A DNA stretch of 64,000 bases, taken from positions 1 through 64,000 of the forward strand of contig NZ_FNNI01000002.1 in the NCBI RefSeq assembly GCF_900106955.1. The letters are read 5' to 3'. Positions 25,867 through 35,661 of this stretch are shown in pieces (positions within the stretch are counted from its first letter, which is position 1; every line of letters begins with the position of its first letter). The notes below the pieces were generated by a model, which worked only from the letters and a program-made list of their open reading frames with translations, did not search any database and was not told where the DNA came from. The stretch comes from Aidingimonas halophila. GTDB lineage: Bacteria > Pseudomonadota > Gammaproteobacteria > Pseudomonadales > Halomonadaceae. The position numbers and the translations under genes were made by a program.

Positions 25867-26721
25867 ATGGATTTCGACACAGTCACAGAGTTCCTGCAGG
25901 TACAGGGCACGGGCTTCGCGATCAACCTCATCGCCGCGATTGCCATCTTCGTGGTAGGGCGCTGGATTGCGAAGTTACTGCACCAACTCACCGTCAAGGC
26001 GATGAAGCGAGCAGAAACCGACCCACTGATCGTGACGTTCATCGGCAATATCTTCTATGTGGTGCTGATGTTTGCGGTCGTGCTGGCCGCGATCAGCCAG
26101 ATCGGCATTCAGACGACCTCGTTGATTGCCGTGATCGGTGCCGCCGGCCTGGCGGTCGGTCTGGCGCTGCAAGGCGCACTGGCCAACTTCGCCGCCGGGG
26201 TGATGGTAGTACTGTTCCGACCCTACAAGGTCGGCGATTACGTCGAGGCCGGTGGCGTATCCGGTACCGTCGATGAGGTACAAACCTTCAATACCGAGCT
26301 CAACACACCGGATAACAGGCGAATCATCGTGCCCAACGGCCAGATGCTGTCGGGCGCCATTACCAACTACTCCACCCACGCGACCCGGCGTGTCGATCTC
26401 GTGGTGGGAGTCAGCTACGACGACGACATCGATACCGTGCGACGCGTGCTCGAGAGCGTAGTGGCCGACGATTCCCGGGTCCTGGAGGATCCCGCACCGA
26501 ACATTCGCATCAGCGCGCTGAATGACTCCAGTGTGGACTGGATCGTACGCCCCTGGGTGACCGCCGCAGATTACTGGGATGTCTATTGGGGAATGACCGA
26601 AGAGATCAAGCGTCGCTTTGATCGAGAAGGTATTCGTATTCCCTTCCCTCAACAGGATATGCATGTCTACCACCACGGCAATCAGGGCGATATCGACAGG
26701 CAAAGTGCAACCGCGGAGTAA
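25867..26721 (+). CDS. Small-conductance mechanosensitive channel (MscS family)
   Basis: A 284-residue inner-membrane channel that opens under membrane tension to release solutes on osmotic down-shock. Three N-terminal helices are visible; the third is the glycine/alanine-rich pore helix GAAGLAVGLALQGALANFAA. The beta domain follows (VLFRPYKVGDYVEAGGVSGT, TPDNRRIIVPNGQM) and then the C-terminal domain (VDWIVRPWVTAADYWDVYW). This is the compact MscS layout. The lipoprotein gene follows after six bases. Confidence 0.94.
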   Translation: MDFDTVTEFLQVQGTGFAINLIAAIAIFVVGRWIAKLLHQLTVKAMKRAETDPLIVTFIGNIFYVVLMFAVVLAAISQIGIQTTSLIAVIGAAGLAVGLALQGALANFAAGVMVVLFRPYKVGDYVEAGGVSGTVDEVQTFNTELNTPDNRRIIVPNGQMLSGAITNYSTHATRRVDLVVGVSYDDDIDTVRRVLESVVADDSRVLEDPAPNIRISALNDSSVDWIVRPWVTAADYWDVYWGMTEEIKRRFDREGIRIPFPQQDMHVYHHGNQGDIDRQSATAE

Positions 26722-26727
26722 GTCGAC

Positions 26728-27003
26728 ATGAGGCGATACATTGAAACGATTCCCTCTGAAGCCGGTAAGGTAGTCGCCGTCATGATACTGGCCGGTCTGA
26801 GCGGATGCGCCGTATATGGCGTTGACCGGGACAGGCATCACGAACAACGAGGTCACGGGGGTGTGCCCGAAGGACATATGCCTCCACCCGGAGAGTGCCG
26901 GATCTGGTACCCGGATACTCCACCCGGCCAGCAGCCGCCGCCTGGCGATTGTTCACGGCTGCGCCACGACGTGCCGCCCGGCGCACGGTTGATTCGTGGT
27001 TGA
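26728..27003 (+). CDS. Small proline-rich predicted lipoprotein
   Basis: A 91-residue protein with a hydrophobic stretch and lipobox LSGC at about residues 24-27, so it is likely lipidated and exported. The C-terminal half is rich in Pro, Gly and Cys, with MPPPGECRIWYPDTPPGQQP followed by PPGDC, a pattern seen in small uncharacterised envelope proteins. It is close behind mscS on the same strand and may share its transcript. Function unknown. Confidence 0.65.
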   Translation: MRRYIETIPSEAGKVVAVMILAGLSGCAVYGVDRDRHHEQRGHGGVPEGHMPPPGECRIWYPDTPPGQQPPPGDCSRLRHDVPPGARLIRG

Positions 27004-27008
27004 GACCG

Positions 27009-27037
27009 AAAAGAAAAACCCCGGTAAGGTACCGGGG
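27009..27037 (-). terminator. Intrinsic terminator, T-tract on the minus strand
   Basis: CCCCGGTA (27019-27026) and TACCGGGG (27030-27037) form an 8-bp stem. On the minus strand the stem is followed by TTTTTCTTTT, a good terminator tail; on the plus strand no T-run follows. It sits 15 bases after the lipoprotein stop. No minus-strand gene was found just upstream, so its transcript is unexplained. The rest of 27040-27429 shows no coding sequence. Confidence 0.6.
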
Positions 27038-27429
27038 TAAACGACACTTCTCTATAAGGGGAACAACACGCTGGCTCAAACCGCTGAGACGTACCAATGA
27101 AGTCACACTTTCAGCGTAGTCATACCATCGTCACTTTTCTGCAAGAGATCTGCTACGCGTGATGTAAGCGATCTCTTACAAGCTGCTGCCATACCTGCGT
27201 ATCGGGACATCAACCGCGTGTCGCTCCAACCGTTCGATATGGCGTGAAAAGAACAGCCTGCCAGTCCCCCCTCGGTATCATGGCAGGCACAAAGTCAATA
27301 ACCTCTTGCCCTTTCCACCACTGCCTATGCTGGCCTGAGTTGGTGATTTCACTATCGGCTATCCATTGGCCGTGTCGGTATGCCGTTCACCGGATGATCA
27401 TGTTATCCCTGCAATCAGGAGCACACTGG

Positions 27430-28323
27430 ATGTCCTTCTCTTTTAACGACCACGGACGGGGCCTGCTCATGGCCGCTGCCGGCGTCACTGTCCTCAGCGT
27501 CGACAGCTTGTTGGTTCGCCTGGCGGCCACGGATGGCTGGAACATCATTTTCTGGCGAGGCGGCCTGATGGGGCTATCTCTCGGCCTGCTGTGCCTGGGA
27601 GGACGTCGGTTGGCGACATTGCGCGGTCACCTGGGGATATCGTCGGTCTCTGCGATACTGTTGGGTGTGACGTCCACCCTGTTCGTACTCGCCGTCATGA
27701 ACACCAAGGTGGCGAATGTGGTCGTCATCCTGAGCGCCGCACCACTCTTTGCTGCCCTCTTCACGCGTTGTTTCCTGCATGAACCGGTGGCGTTGAGAAC
27801 CTGGCTGGCGATTGCCCTGGCCATGTTCGGCATGCTACTGGTCTTCTCGGGATCCCTGAGTGGCGATGGGCTGGTCGGGGATCTCTATGCACTGATCGCA
27901 GCGGCAGCCGTCGGCGGCAACCTGACCCTGCTGCGCCGGCACCCCGATCTCGACAGGATTCCACTCATTGCCATCGGCGGAGGTATATCGGCATTGGTTG
28001 CCCTGCCGATGGCGACGCCACTGGCACTCACCCCGCAAAGCTATGGCGTACTCGCCCTGATGGGCCTGTTGCAGATGCCACTGGCCACCGCACTGATCAA
28101 CAGTGCGACCCGCTATCTGCCTTCGGCCGAGGTCGCCCTGTTTTATCTGGTGGAAACCGTGCTGGGCACCCTGTGGGTCTGGTGGTGGCTGGGTGAACAG
28201 CCACCACAGGCGACCCTGCTCGGCGGCTCGGTGATCCTGCTTACCCTCTTCATCAATGCCTGGCTTGGCCTGCGTCAATCGGGCAACGGAGGTGTCCGGC
28301 AATATGGCAGGTACAGCGAATGA
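27430..28323 (+). CDS. EamA/DMT-superfamily transporter
   Basis: A 297-residue inner-membrane protein with ten predicted helices and two EamA repeats (LMAAAGVTVLSVDSLLVRLA, FFLHEPVALRTW-like turn, LLQMPLATALINSATRYLPS, FYLVETVLGTLWVWWWLGE). The start at 27430 has CAGGAG eight bases upstream, and the frame before it has no helices. The substrate cannot be told from sequence. It converges with the symporter gene. Confidence 0.88.
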   Translation: MSFSFNDHGRGLLMAAAGVTVLSVDSLLVRLAATDGWNIIFWRGGLMGLSLGLLCLGGRRLATLRGHLGISSVSAILLGVTSTLFVLAVMNTKVANVVVILSAAPLFAALFTRCFLHEPVALRTWLAIALAMFGMLLVFSGSLSGDGLVGDLYALIAAAAVGGNLTLLRRHPDLDRIPLIAIGGGISALVALPMATPLALTPQSYGVLALMGLLQMPLATALINSATRYLPSAEVALFYLVETVLGTLWVWWWLGEQPPQATLLGGSVILLTLFINAWLGLRQSGNGGVRQYGRYSE

Positions 28324-28374
28324 TGACAGGCAGCTAGCGCTGGTGATGCTCGACCACCAGCGCCAGCGCACTTC

Positions 28375-30117
28375 TCAGGACTCTGCCAATTGAGCGCTGC
28401 CGGCTTCGCTGCGGCGCGTCCGGACCAACCAGCAGCCCACGGCGCCGGCGATCACCAGCATGGTGCCGCAGCCCGCTGCCAACAGATAGGCGCCGGTGAC
28501 CGTGCCTTCAGCGACCCCGTAGCGCGCTGCCAGCGCCGACAGGGACCCGGCATACTGCCACCACAGAAAGCCCCCTACCGCGACACCGGTCACCATCGTG
28601 CCCACCGCCACCCGTCGGGTTACCGCAGCCCAGCTGCGCTCGTCTCGCACGGGGCTGCGGTGCAGGAAGGCGCGGTAATCACGCTCGGCCTGGCTGACGC
28701 GGGTCAGCATCGAGGCGATCACGATCGCCACCAGCGCCGCCAGGGCGCTCAGTAACACCGGGTGGAGATAGACCGGCAGCGAGATCCACTCGGCTTGCTC
28801 CATCAGCGACAGGATCAAATTGCCGACGAAGCCGACCCCCAGCCCCCAGCCGGCTCCCGCGGCGGTAATCCGACGGCTCCAGATGCTCATCAGCGCCACC
28901 GGTCCCCAGGAGGAGGCGAACAGCGTGGCGGCGAACCACACCACCGCCATGACCGCCGGCGGCTGAAAGAGCGCCAGCAACAACGCTACCAACCCGGCCG
29001 CCAGCACGCCGATACGGCTCGCCCGCATGGCGCCGCGCTCGCCGCGCGAGGCAGGCAGAATGTCGTGAGCGAGGCTGAAGCCGATGATCGACAGAAAGGT
29101 CGAGCAGGAAGAGAGACCGGCGGCGAACACCCCGGTGAGAATGATCACCCCGAGCCAGCCCGGCAACACATTGAGTGCCGCCCACACCATGGCGCGCTCG
29201 CCGTCGAGGGTCGGGTCGTAGAGGTTGATCGCCGCGCCGGTCATCATCATCAGCGCGTAGAAGATCGCCAGCACCACGGCGGTGAGCATGGCTGAGCGCA
29301 TCACCACGTGTTCGTTGCGCGCCATCAGATAGCGGCTCGACTGCCAGGGACTGGCCGCCAGCACCGTGGCCCACACCAGCCCCAGCGTCAGTCCCCAGAC
29401 GAGCGCCTCGCCGGGCGAGGAGAAGGTGGCACCCTCACCCTCGATGACACCGTGCCACAGCGCGATACCGGGCTTGTCGCTCTGCGCCAGAAGCCCTTCG
29501 ATCACTCCCGACCAGCCGCCGAGATCGCTGATGATATAGAGCGAACCGCCCACCGCAGCGATGGAGAAGATCACGAACATCACCGTATCGGTCAACACCA
29601 CGCCCTGGGAGCCGGAGTAGAGAATGAAACCCGTATAGGTAACCCACACCAGCACCAGCCCCGTCCAGTAGGGCAGCCCGGTGAGCTCCTCGAACATGAT
29701 GCCGGCCCCCTGCATGACGCCCAGCAGATAGGCACCCAGCCCGACGATAGTGGTGAGTCCGGCGATCATCTGCACTCGCTTCGAGGCGAAGCGTTTGCCG
29801 AAGAACTCGGGCACCGTCAGCGCTTCGCTACGGCGCAGGTAGCGGCCGAACACCAGTGCGCCGAGCAGGCAGCCGGCGGTGCTGATGGCGGCGAAGATCA
29901 GCATGACGAAGGGGTAGCCCTGGTAAGCGAAACCTGTCTCGCCCAGAAAGGCGCTGGTGCTCAGATAGCTGGCGACCAGGGTGCCGAGGATCATCAGGGT
30001 GGGCGCGTTGCGGCCGGCGACCAGATAGTCGTCGAGATGTTTGACCCGGCGACCGGCCAGGTTGCCGATAATGAAATAGCCGATGAGGCTCAGCACGATG
30101 GCTGCGGTATAGACCAT
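28375..30117 (-). CDS. Sodium:solute symporter (SSS family)
   Basis: A 580-residue transporter with about 13 helices of the SSS family, which couples Na+ influx to uptake of organic solutes. Recognisable stretches are DYLVAGRNAPTLMILGTLVA, STSAFLGETGFAYQGYP, the Na+-site region GVFAAGLSSCSTFLSIIGFS and FAATLFASSWGPVALMSIWS. The ATG at 30117 has GGTGGA upstream; a GTG at 30129 is less likely. It is divergent from the chemoreceptor gene. Substrate unknown. Confidence 0.9.
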   Translation of the reverse strand: MVYTAAIVLSLIGYFIIGNLAGRRVKHLDDYLVAGRNAPTLMILGTLVASYLSTSAFLGETGFAYQGYPFVMLIFAAISTAGCLLGALVFGRYLRRSEALTVPEFFGKRFASKRVQMIAGLTTIVGLGAYLLGVMQGAGIMFEELTGLPYWTGLVLVWVTYTGFILYSGSQGVVLTDTVMFVIFSIAAVGGSLYIISDLGGWSGVIEGLLAQSDKPGIALWHGVIEGEGATFSSPGEALVWGLTLGLVWATVLAASPWQSSRYLMARNEHVVMRSAMLTAVVLAIFYALMMMTGAAINLYDPTLDGERAMVWAALNVLPGWLGVIILTGVFAAGLSSCSTFLSIIGFSLAHDILPASRGERGAMRASRIGVLAAGLVALLLALFQPPAVMAVVWFAATLFASSWGPVALMSIWSRRITAAGAGWGLGVGFVGNLILSLMEQAEWISLPVYLHPVLLSALAALVAIVIASMLTRVSQAERDYRAFLHRSPVRDERSWAAVTRRVAVGTMVTGVAVGGFLWWQYAGSLSALAARYGVAEGTVTGAYLLAAGCGTMLVIAGAVGCWLVRTRRSEAGSAQLAES

Positions 30118-30347
30118 GGAGGATTCCACCTGTTGTTGAAATTTGTCGCCATGGTAAGCGCCGACGCGCAGGGGATTGTCTTCGTTGCGACACCCGCCGC
30201 GATCAGCGCGACTCGCACCGCCTCAAGCGACACTGCACATCCGATACCGTGCGTTGCCTACAGATTTTCTGCATCCCGCCGATACATGTTGACCAAGTAG
30301 TCAACAACAACGTAGGCGCTCTGATAGAGCGCGAACCAGGGGGAAAA

Positions 30348-32234
30348 GTGAAGAATCTAACCATTGCCCAAAAGCTGATGATCGCCATCAGCCTCTGCAT
30401 GATCCTGATCGTCGGCGGGGCCACGGCCATTCAGTATCGCCTGTTCAGCGACCTGATCACCGACCGAGTCACCCAAGAGGAATTGCCGACCACGCTCGAA
30501 AGCATTCGTAATGACATCAACGCCACCCTGACCGGGCCGATCACCACCGCCCAGAGCCTGGCGAACAACGGCTATCTGCACGAGTGGCTGGCCGAAGGGG
30601 AATCGCAGGAAGGTAGCGAGCGCGCCGTGGAGCACTTCGAACGGCTGCAGCAACGCACCGGGGCCAACACCGTCTTCTTCGTCTCGGCACTCAGCGGCAA
30701 CTACTACACGGCGAATGGCGTCGAGCGGACACTGGACCGTGAGGAAGACCAGTGGTTCTACGACATGGTCGACGAGGCCAACGATGCCGATTACGCCTTC
30801 GATGTCGATTCCGAAGGCGGGGAACTGAAGGTTTTCATCAATCACGTGGTCGAGATGAAAGGCGAACGCGTGGGCGTCGCCGGGGTCGGCTATACCCTGG
30901 ACACCATGGTCGACACCATCAACAACTATCAACTCGGCGACACCGGCTCGGTATTTCTGGCCAGCCAGGACGGAACCATCAGCGTACACCCCGAGGGCGC
31001 CTCCATGGCCGGCCAGTCAGTAGCGGACCTGCCCGGATGGGAGACCCAGGCCGCCGAGCTGTTGTCCGGGGAAGGCTATCGCTACACCACCCTCACCGAC
31101 CAAGAGGGCAACGAGCAGCTGGCCGCCGCCATCGAGGTGCCCGGCACCGATTGGGTTGCCTTTGCACAGATACCGCGCGGCGAACTGTTCGCCGACCTCA
31201 ACCGAGCGGTGTTTCTGGTGATGCTGCTCGTGGCCGCGATCATGCTGGCAAGCCTCGTGGTCTTCGCGCTGCTGCTGCGCGCCCTGTTCCGCCCGATTCG
31301 ACGCACCGCGGAAGCCATGGGCGAGATTGCCGATGGCGATGGTGACCTGACACTGCGGCTCCCCGTTCAAGGCAAGGACGAAGCGAGCGAACTCGCCATC
31401 CAGTTCAACGCCTTCGCGGACAAGATGCATGACGTGCTTGCCCAGGTCAGGGGCAGCAGTGACGCCGTTCGCCACGCAGCCCAGGAGATCGCCAGTGGCG
31501 GGCAGGACATGTCGCGACGCACCGACCAGGCGGCGTCCAGCCTGCAGCAGACCTCAGCCTCGATCGAGCAGATCACCGGCACGGTGGAAAACACCTCGGC
31601 CTCCTCTCGCGAAGCGAGCAACCTCTCGCAATCCGCCGCCGAGCTAGCCCAGGGCACCGGCGACACGGTCACTGATGTGGTCACGACGATGGGTGACATC
31701 CAGCACGCCTCCGAGCGGATCGGCGACATCATCAAGGTCATGGATGACATCGCCTTCCAGACCAACCTGCTGGCGCTCAACGCCTCGGTGGAAGCCGCCC
31801 GCGCCGGCGAGAGCGGCAAGGGCTTCGCGGTGGTGGCGAACGAGGTTCGTCAACTGGCCACGCGCAGCGCCCAAGCCTCACAGGATATCCGCGGCTTGAT
31901 CGACGCTTCGGACAAGAAAGTCCAAGGGGGCACCCAGTTAGTACGCGACGCCGGCAACGCCATGAACGAGCTCGTCGAAGTGGTAAACCGCGTGGCCGGC
32001 ATGCTCGGAGAAATCAGCCACGCCACCACCGAACAGAGCGATGGCATCGGCCAGGTCAACGTTGCCGTGGCAGAGCTCGACCGCATGACGCAGCAGAACG
32101 CCTCGCTGGCGGAAGAATCCACCTCCGCCGCCGAACAACTGCGCGAGCAAGCCGACCGCCTGGCGGAACTGGTCGGCAGCTTCAAGCTCAAGGACGAACA
32201 GCAGGAAAGCCAGCGATACCTGGCAATAACGTAA
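30348..32234 (+). CDS. Methyl-accepting chemotaxis protein with dCache sensor
   Basis: A 628-residue transmembrane receptor. Helix 1 is at residues 10-30, then a periplasmic double-Cache-like sensor (RTGANTVFFVSALSGNYYTA, GDTGSVFLASQDGTISVHPE) and helix 2 at about 285-310. A HAMP domain follows (RPIRRTAEAMGEIADGDGDL), then the signalling domain with the conserved hairpin tip FQTNLLALNASVEAARAGE. The start is taken as the GTG at 30348, with AGGGGG upstream; earlier in-frame codons lie in sequence without a ribosome binding site. The ligand is not known. Confidence 0.93.
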   Translation: MKNLTIAQKLMIAISLCMILIVGGATAIQYRLFSDLITDRVTQEELPTTLESIRNDINATLTGPITTAQSLANNGYLHEWLAEGESQEGSERAVEHFERLQQRTGANTVFFVSALSGNYYTANGVERTLDREEDQWFYDMVDEANDADYAFDVDSEGGELKVFINHVVEMKGERVGVAGVGYTLDTMVDTINNYQLGDTGSVFLASQDGTISVHPEGASMAGQSVADLPGWETQAAELLSGEGYRYTTLTDQEGNEQLAAAIEVPGTDWVAFAQIPRGELFADLNRAVFLVMLLVAAIMLASLVVFALLLRALFRPIRRTAEAMGEIADGDGDLTLRLPVQGKDEASELAIQFNAFADKMHDVLAQVRGSSDAVRHAAQEIASGGQDMSRRTDQAASSLQQTSASIEQITGTVENTSASSREASNLSQSAAELAQGTGDTVTDVVTTMGDIQHASERIGDIIKVMDDIAFQTNLLALNASVEAARAGESGKGFAVVANEVRQLATRSAQASQDIRGLIDASDKKVQGGTQLVRDAGNAMNELVEVVNRVAGMLGEISHATTEQSDGIGQVNVAVAELDRMTQQNASLAEESTSAAEQLREQADRLAELVGSFKLKDEQQESQRYLAIT

Positions 32235-32259
32235 ATCCGCGAACCGGACGGAAAATCGT

Positions 32260-32286
32260 GGGCGATCGACAGGAGGTCGCTCGCCC
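32260..32286 (+). terminator. Hairpin after the chemoreceptor gene
   Basis: GGGCGATCGAC and GTCGCTCGCCC pair over 11 positions with one mismatch around the loop AGGAG, 25 bases after the stop. There is no T-run. The stretch from 32287 to 32621 shows no convincing coding sequence on either strand. Confidence 0.5.
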
Positions 32287-32621
32287 CATCATCCATCCGA
32301 TGCAGTCCGGCAGGTAGCTTGCCGCCGAAGCTGGTGCGTGTACCGTTTGGGGGCTACCCACTCTCGACCAGTATGCACCTTAGAGGCCGCAAGTTTTCAT
32401 TCCTTTAAAGGCATGCTGGCTTCTTTCGACCAAAAGCGGACCATTCCGTCGGTATCAACTACTGTGTTGGTTGGTGCGCCCCTTCGCAAACAAACCTTGG
32501 TTTTCTTTATATTGTGACCCAAACAGGAAACCCTACTAAGGTCAGACACCACACTACGACGCCCAGGTAAGGTCGGCACCATGCCTCTACGTAACCGAGC
32601 CTGAAACGATAAGCGCCATAA

Positions 32622-32945
32622 TTATGCCGTTATACGAATGAAAATTGCCCCATAGTGGTAGGGAGGCAGCTCGACACGCGTCTCCAGCTTGAAGCCCGCC
32701 GGCTCGACCATCGTGCGGGTTTGTTCCGGCGACATGCGCATTTCGGTCTTTGGGCCTCGCTGCTGGCCGAGGACTTGCCGGGCGATAGCTGCAGTGAAAT
32801 AACCATCGCCACAGCCGAGATCAATGACCGTCATCCCCTGTCCGATGCGCAAGGCCCTGACCACTCTGTCAGGGTTCGGCCAAAGCGTATGCCACCAGTC
32901 CCTGTCCGGCATGGCGGAGGCGGGAAACAGCCGATCTTGCGTCAT
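32622..32945 (-). pseudogene. Internally deleted class I methyltransferase
   Basis: The first 60 residues carry a SAM-binding start (GMTVIDLGCGDGYFTAAIAR), and the last 40 look like the end of the same family (MSPEQTRTMVEPAGFKLETR, VELPPYHYGAIFIRI). The 80-110 residues of the Rossmann core that should lie between are missing, and the halves join in frame at VLGQQRGPKTEMRM. At 107 residues it is about half the usual length and is probably inactive. It looks like an in-frame deletion derivative. Confidence 0.6.
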
Positions 32946-33261
32946 GATGGGAGATTCCTTGTCATCCTCGCTGGTACGCCTTTCAGTCGAATTCGACGCT
33001 CAAGGGCTCAGCCTTTTCAATCGGCGCTATGACCTCAAGACCATGATCCCGCGCTTTCTCACGGTGGCGGTGAGAACCCCACCGATGCCGTACCGGTTCC
33101 TGAAAATAGCTGAACCGTATGCGTAATCAGGAAGGTATTTTTTCCACCTGCTGACGGGAGAGCGAGAAAATCTAAGCCAATCGTCCGGGTGCTTCAGAAG
33201 ACACCCCTACAGCCTGTGATGAATGGCTGGTAATTCCTGACTGATCTCCCAAAACCTGGCC

Positions 33262-33954
33262 CTAACGGGTGAGCTCTGCTGTGCGCCGTGTGGTTGAGCC
33301 GAAAAACAAGGGTTTGTCGATGACGAACTTCATCGAACGTTTCACCAGACCTTTGCCGGGGAAGAAGCCGAGATCGAGCGACAACCGGATCACCGCCTGA
33401 GCCTCAAGATCGATGGTCTGCTCGAGCGGCACCAGGAAACCTTCGTAATCACCCGCCGGAGTCACATACGGCTCTCGAGTGATGGGCATGACTCGGTGCT
33501 GGTACTCACCCGTATGTTCGACCTCTCGCGTCTCTATGTTAACGACCGTAGCCCTGCCAGAGGTGCTCCATGTCCTGTCGGGCACGATCCTGTTGGGCAG
33601 CAGTACCACGGGCGGCTCGTATTGCACGGTCTGGCCTTGCGTGAGCACGTCCAGACCGGTGAGCAGCACGCTGCCATCCCGGAGCTTGGATAGATGGAGG
33701 ATGTTGTAGTCGCCAAATCGAACTTCCCAGCGGCCTTCACTGTCTGCTGAACTCAGTTCCATCACGACCTGCCGTCCCTCGCCGTCTCCGTCCACCACCT
33801 CGAACGTGCTTTCACTGGGGACCAGAGGGAAAAGCTCCTCAGCCTCAACCTCCTGAACCGTCGACGCCGGAGACGCTGGCGTCTCCGCGAGGGTGGCCCC
33901 GGCGGTGCAGAGGCCGGTGCCGATCAGTATCGCTCGCACGTAAGACAGGTACAT
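33262..33954 (-). CDS. Uncharacterised exported protein
   Basis: A 230-residue protein with a short signal peptide (AILIGTGLCTAGATLAE). The rest is predicted beta-rich, with acidic stretches and no cysteines beyond the leader. CAGGAG lies seven bases before the ATG. I do not recognise the family. Downstream is the deleted methyltransferase; upstream, after 370 bases without a gene, lies the fatty-acid modification pair on the same strand. Confidence 0.7.
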   Translation of the reverse strand: MYLSYVRAILIGTGLCTAGATLAETPASPASTVQEVEAEELFPLVPSESTFEVVDGDGEGRQVVMELSSADSEGRWEVRFGDYNILHLSKLRDGSVLLTGLDVLTQGQTVQYEPPVVLLPNRIVPDRTWSTSGRATVVNIETREVEHTGEYQHRVMPITREPYVTPAGDYEGFLVPLEQTIDLEAQAVIRLSLDLGFFPGKGLVKRSMKFVIDKPLFFGSTTRRTAELTR

Positions 33955-34323
33955 TGGATCTCTCCTGGAGTGCGTGAACAAGGGCGGCGCAGCACTCGTG
34001 GCAGTGAAGCGACGTCAACGGGAGAGCCGGCGCCACTGGCGAGGGATTGTGGAGACCTCTCCTAGATTGTAGAAGACGTCCGCGTCGTGGTCCTCGGCGA
34101 TCCAGAGGTATTAGTCGGTTTCGCCGGTGAGTACAATCATGGACGGCCTCGTTGCCAAACGCATGGTTTCCTGAAGCGGTTAGATCGAATCCTTCAGTCG
34201 GGTTATGCGCTCACGCGCGACGGGGCATTCACAGTCGATCGCGATCGTCCCGGTCTCCCCCGATTTCCTGGCGCGCAACAAGCCAGGGGTGGACAAGCAT
34301 TTTCCGCACGGAGACAACCGGTC
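33955..34323. other. Intergenic stretch without recognisable genes
   Basis: No open frame here has coding character or a ribosome binding site. It holds the promoter side of the exported-protein gene and the 3' side of the FAD oxidoreductase gene. No hairpin with a T-run was found. Confidence 0.5.
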
Positions 34324-35661
34324 TTAGCCCAGTTTGACCGCTTTTTCATAGAGTCCCGGAAAGCGCCCGTCGGGATCGCATTCGCGCTTGAGGGCCTCAT
34401 AGGCCGGGCGGTCGTAGTTCTGCCAGAACGTCGTCTCGTCGTAGGTACTGCGCGAGTACAGGCTCTTCTTGCCGCCGTGCTTCGCGACCAGCTCCTCGAC
34501 CCGGGCATTGTAGTGACCGTCGGGCTCGCTGGAGCGGACCATGTCCCAGAAACCGAAGTTGATGTACGGGGTATCGGTACGCAGCTGGAACAACGAGAAC
34601 CCGGCGCCGGGAACGACAAACGGGCAGATCCACACCGGGCGGATGCCGATTTCGGCCTCGAAATCTTCCAGAAACGCCGCGGCGTTGGCGATCGGGATGT
34701 CGACGTCCTGGATCACCGCCTCGGTGCGCGGCCGAATGGACTGGAGCAGGCTCAGCGGCCAGCGCCGGCTGGAGCGCATGATCTTCTGGTAAGTGACGCT
34801 CGACAGGCGCTTGCGTCCGAGAAGCAGCCGCACCGGCATGAGATGGGCGCCGACATTCCTGCTGCACCAGAACCAGTCGGTGTCCCAGCGCCAGAGGTAG
34901 TCGTGGATGCTCAGATAATCCTCGCGTTGCTCGCGCAGGCTCCGCCAGTACTGGTGGAGCCAGGTGTAGTCGCTGGCCTCGGTGCCCGCTGGCAGCGATA
35001 CGATGAAATGCGCGCGGGTCAGCACGAAATCGTCGGGTGCGAAGTACACGCCATCGAGAAAAGCGCAGGTCGGTTGCGCGCATTCCTCGCCGATCGCGGC
35101 GAACAGTTCTTCGGGCTCGCGGAAACGGGTGTGCTCGAGCCGGACATAAGGCTGCACCGGAATCAGGCGGACGCGGACCCGCGTGGTGTAACCGAGGCTA
35201 CCGTAGGAGTTCGGAAAGCCGTAAAACAGTTCCGGGCGCTGCTCGCGCGAACAGGTCAACACGCGGCCGTCGGCGACCAGAACGTCGAGCTCTTGCACCA
35301 TGTCGTGCACCAGGCCGTAGCGGAACGCGCCCGACTCAATGCCGATCCCGGTGGTCGCGCCGCCGACCGTGATGCTCTTGAGTTCCGGCACAATGGCCGG
35401 GGCCAAGCCATGCGACAGAGTTGCATCGACCAGGTCGGCATAAGTCGTCATGCCCTCGACCTCGGCGACGCAGGCCTCGACGTCGATCTCGATGACGTGG
35501 TTGAGCGATCCCACGTCGATCCCGGTCCGGCAGGCATTCTCGCGCGGCCTGAACAAGTTGCTGGTGGGCTTTCTAAGGCGTACCGGCCCGTCGGACTCGG
35601 CCAGCGCCGCGGCCATCGCCTCCACGCGGGCGCGGTGGGCGTCCCAGGCGGCTTTACTCAT
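34324..35661 (-). CDS. FAD-linked oxidoreductase of fatty-acid modification (TmsA/DHCR24-like)
   Basis: A 445-residue FAD-binding oxidase. The PCMH/FAD-4 domain covers the first 200 residues (MTTYADLVDATLSHGLAPAI, ITVGGATTGIGIESGAFRYG, LHDMVQE-like segment). The C-terminal part resembles the DHCR24 type. It overlaps by four bases the CFA-synthase-like gene. This pairing is known from 10-methyl fatty acid synthesis, where the methyltransferase makes a 10-methylene acyl chain and the FAD enzyme reduces it; a related pairing occurs in furan fatty acid formation. The step done here is inferred from that pairing. Confidence 0.85.
   Translation of the reverse strand: MSKAAWDAHRARVEAMAAALAESDGPVRLRKPTSNLFRPRENACRTGIDVGSLNHVIEIDVEACVAEVEGMTTYADLVDATLSHGLAPAIVPELKSITVGGATTGIGIESGAFRYGLVHDMVQELDVLVADGRVLTCSREQRPELFYGFPNSYGSLGYTTRVRVRLIPVQPYVRLEHTRFREPEELFAAIGEECAQPTCAFLDGVYFAPDDFVLTRAHFIVSLPAGTEASDYTWLHQYWRSLREQREDYLSIHDYLWRWDTDWFWCSRNVGAHLMPVRLLLGRKRLSSVTYQKIMRSSRRWPLSLLQSIRPRTEAVIQDVDIPIANAAAFLEDFEAEIGIRPVWICPFVVPGAGFSLFQLRTDTPYINFGFWDMVRSSEPDGHYNARVEELVAKHGGKKSLYSRSTYDETTFWQNYDRPAYEALKRECDPDGRFPGLYEKAVKLG

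Noticed and set aside
29308-30300. 330-codon plus-strand frame
   Set aside because: Antisense to the SSS symporter; composition is Gln/Glu/Asp/His-rich nonsense without motifs.
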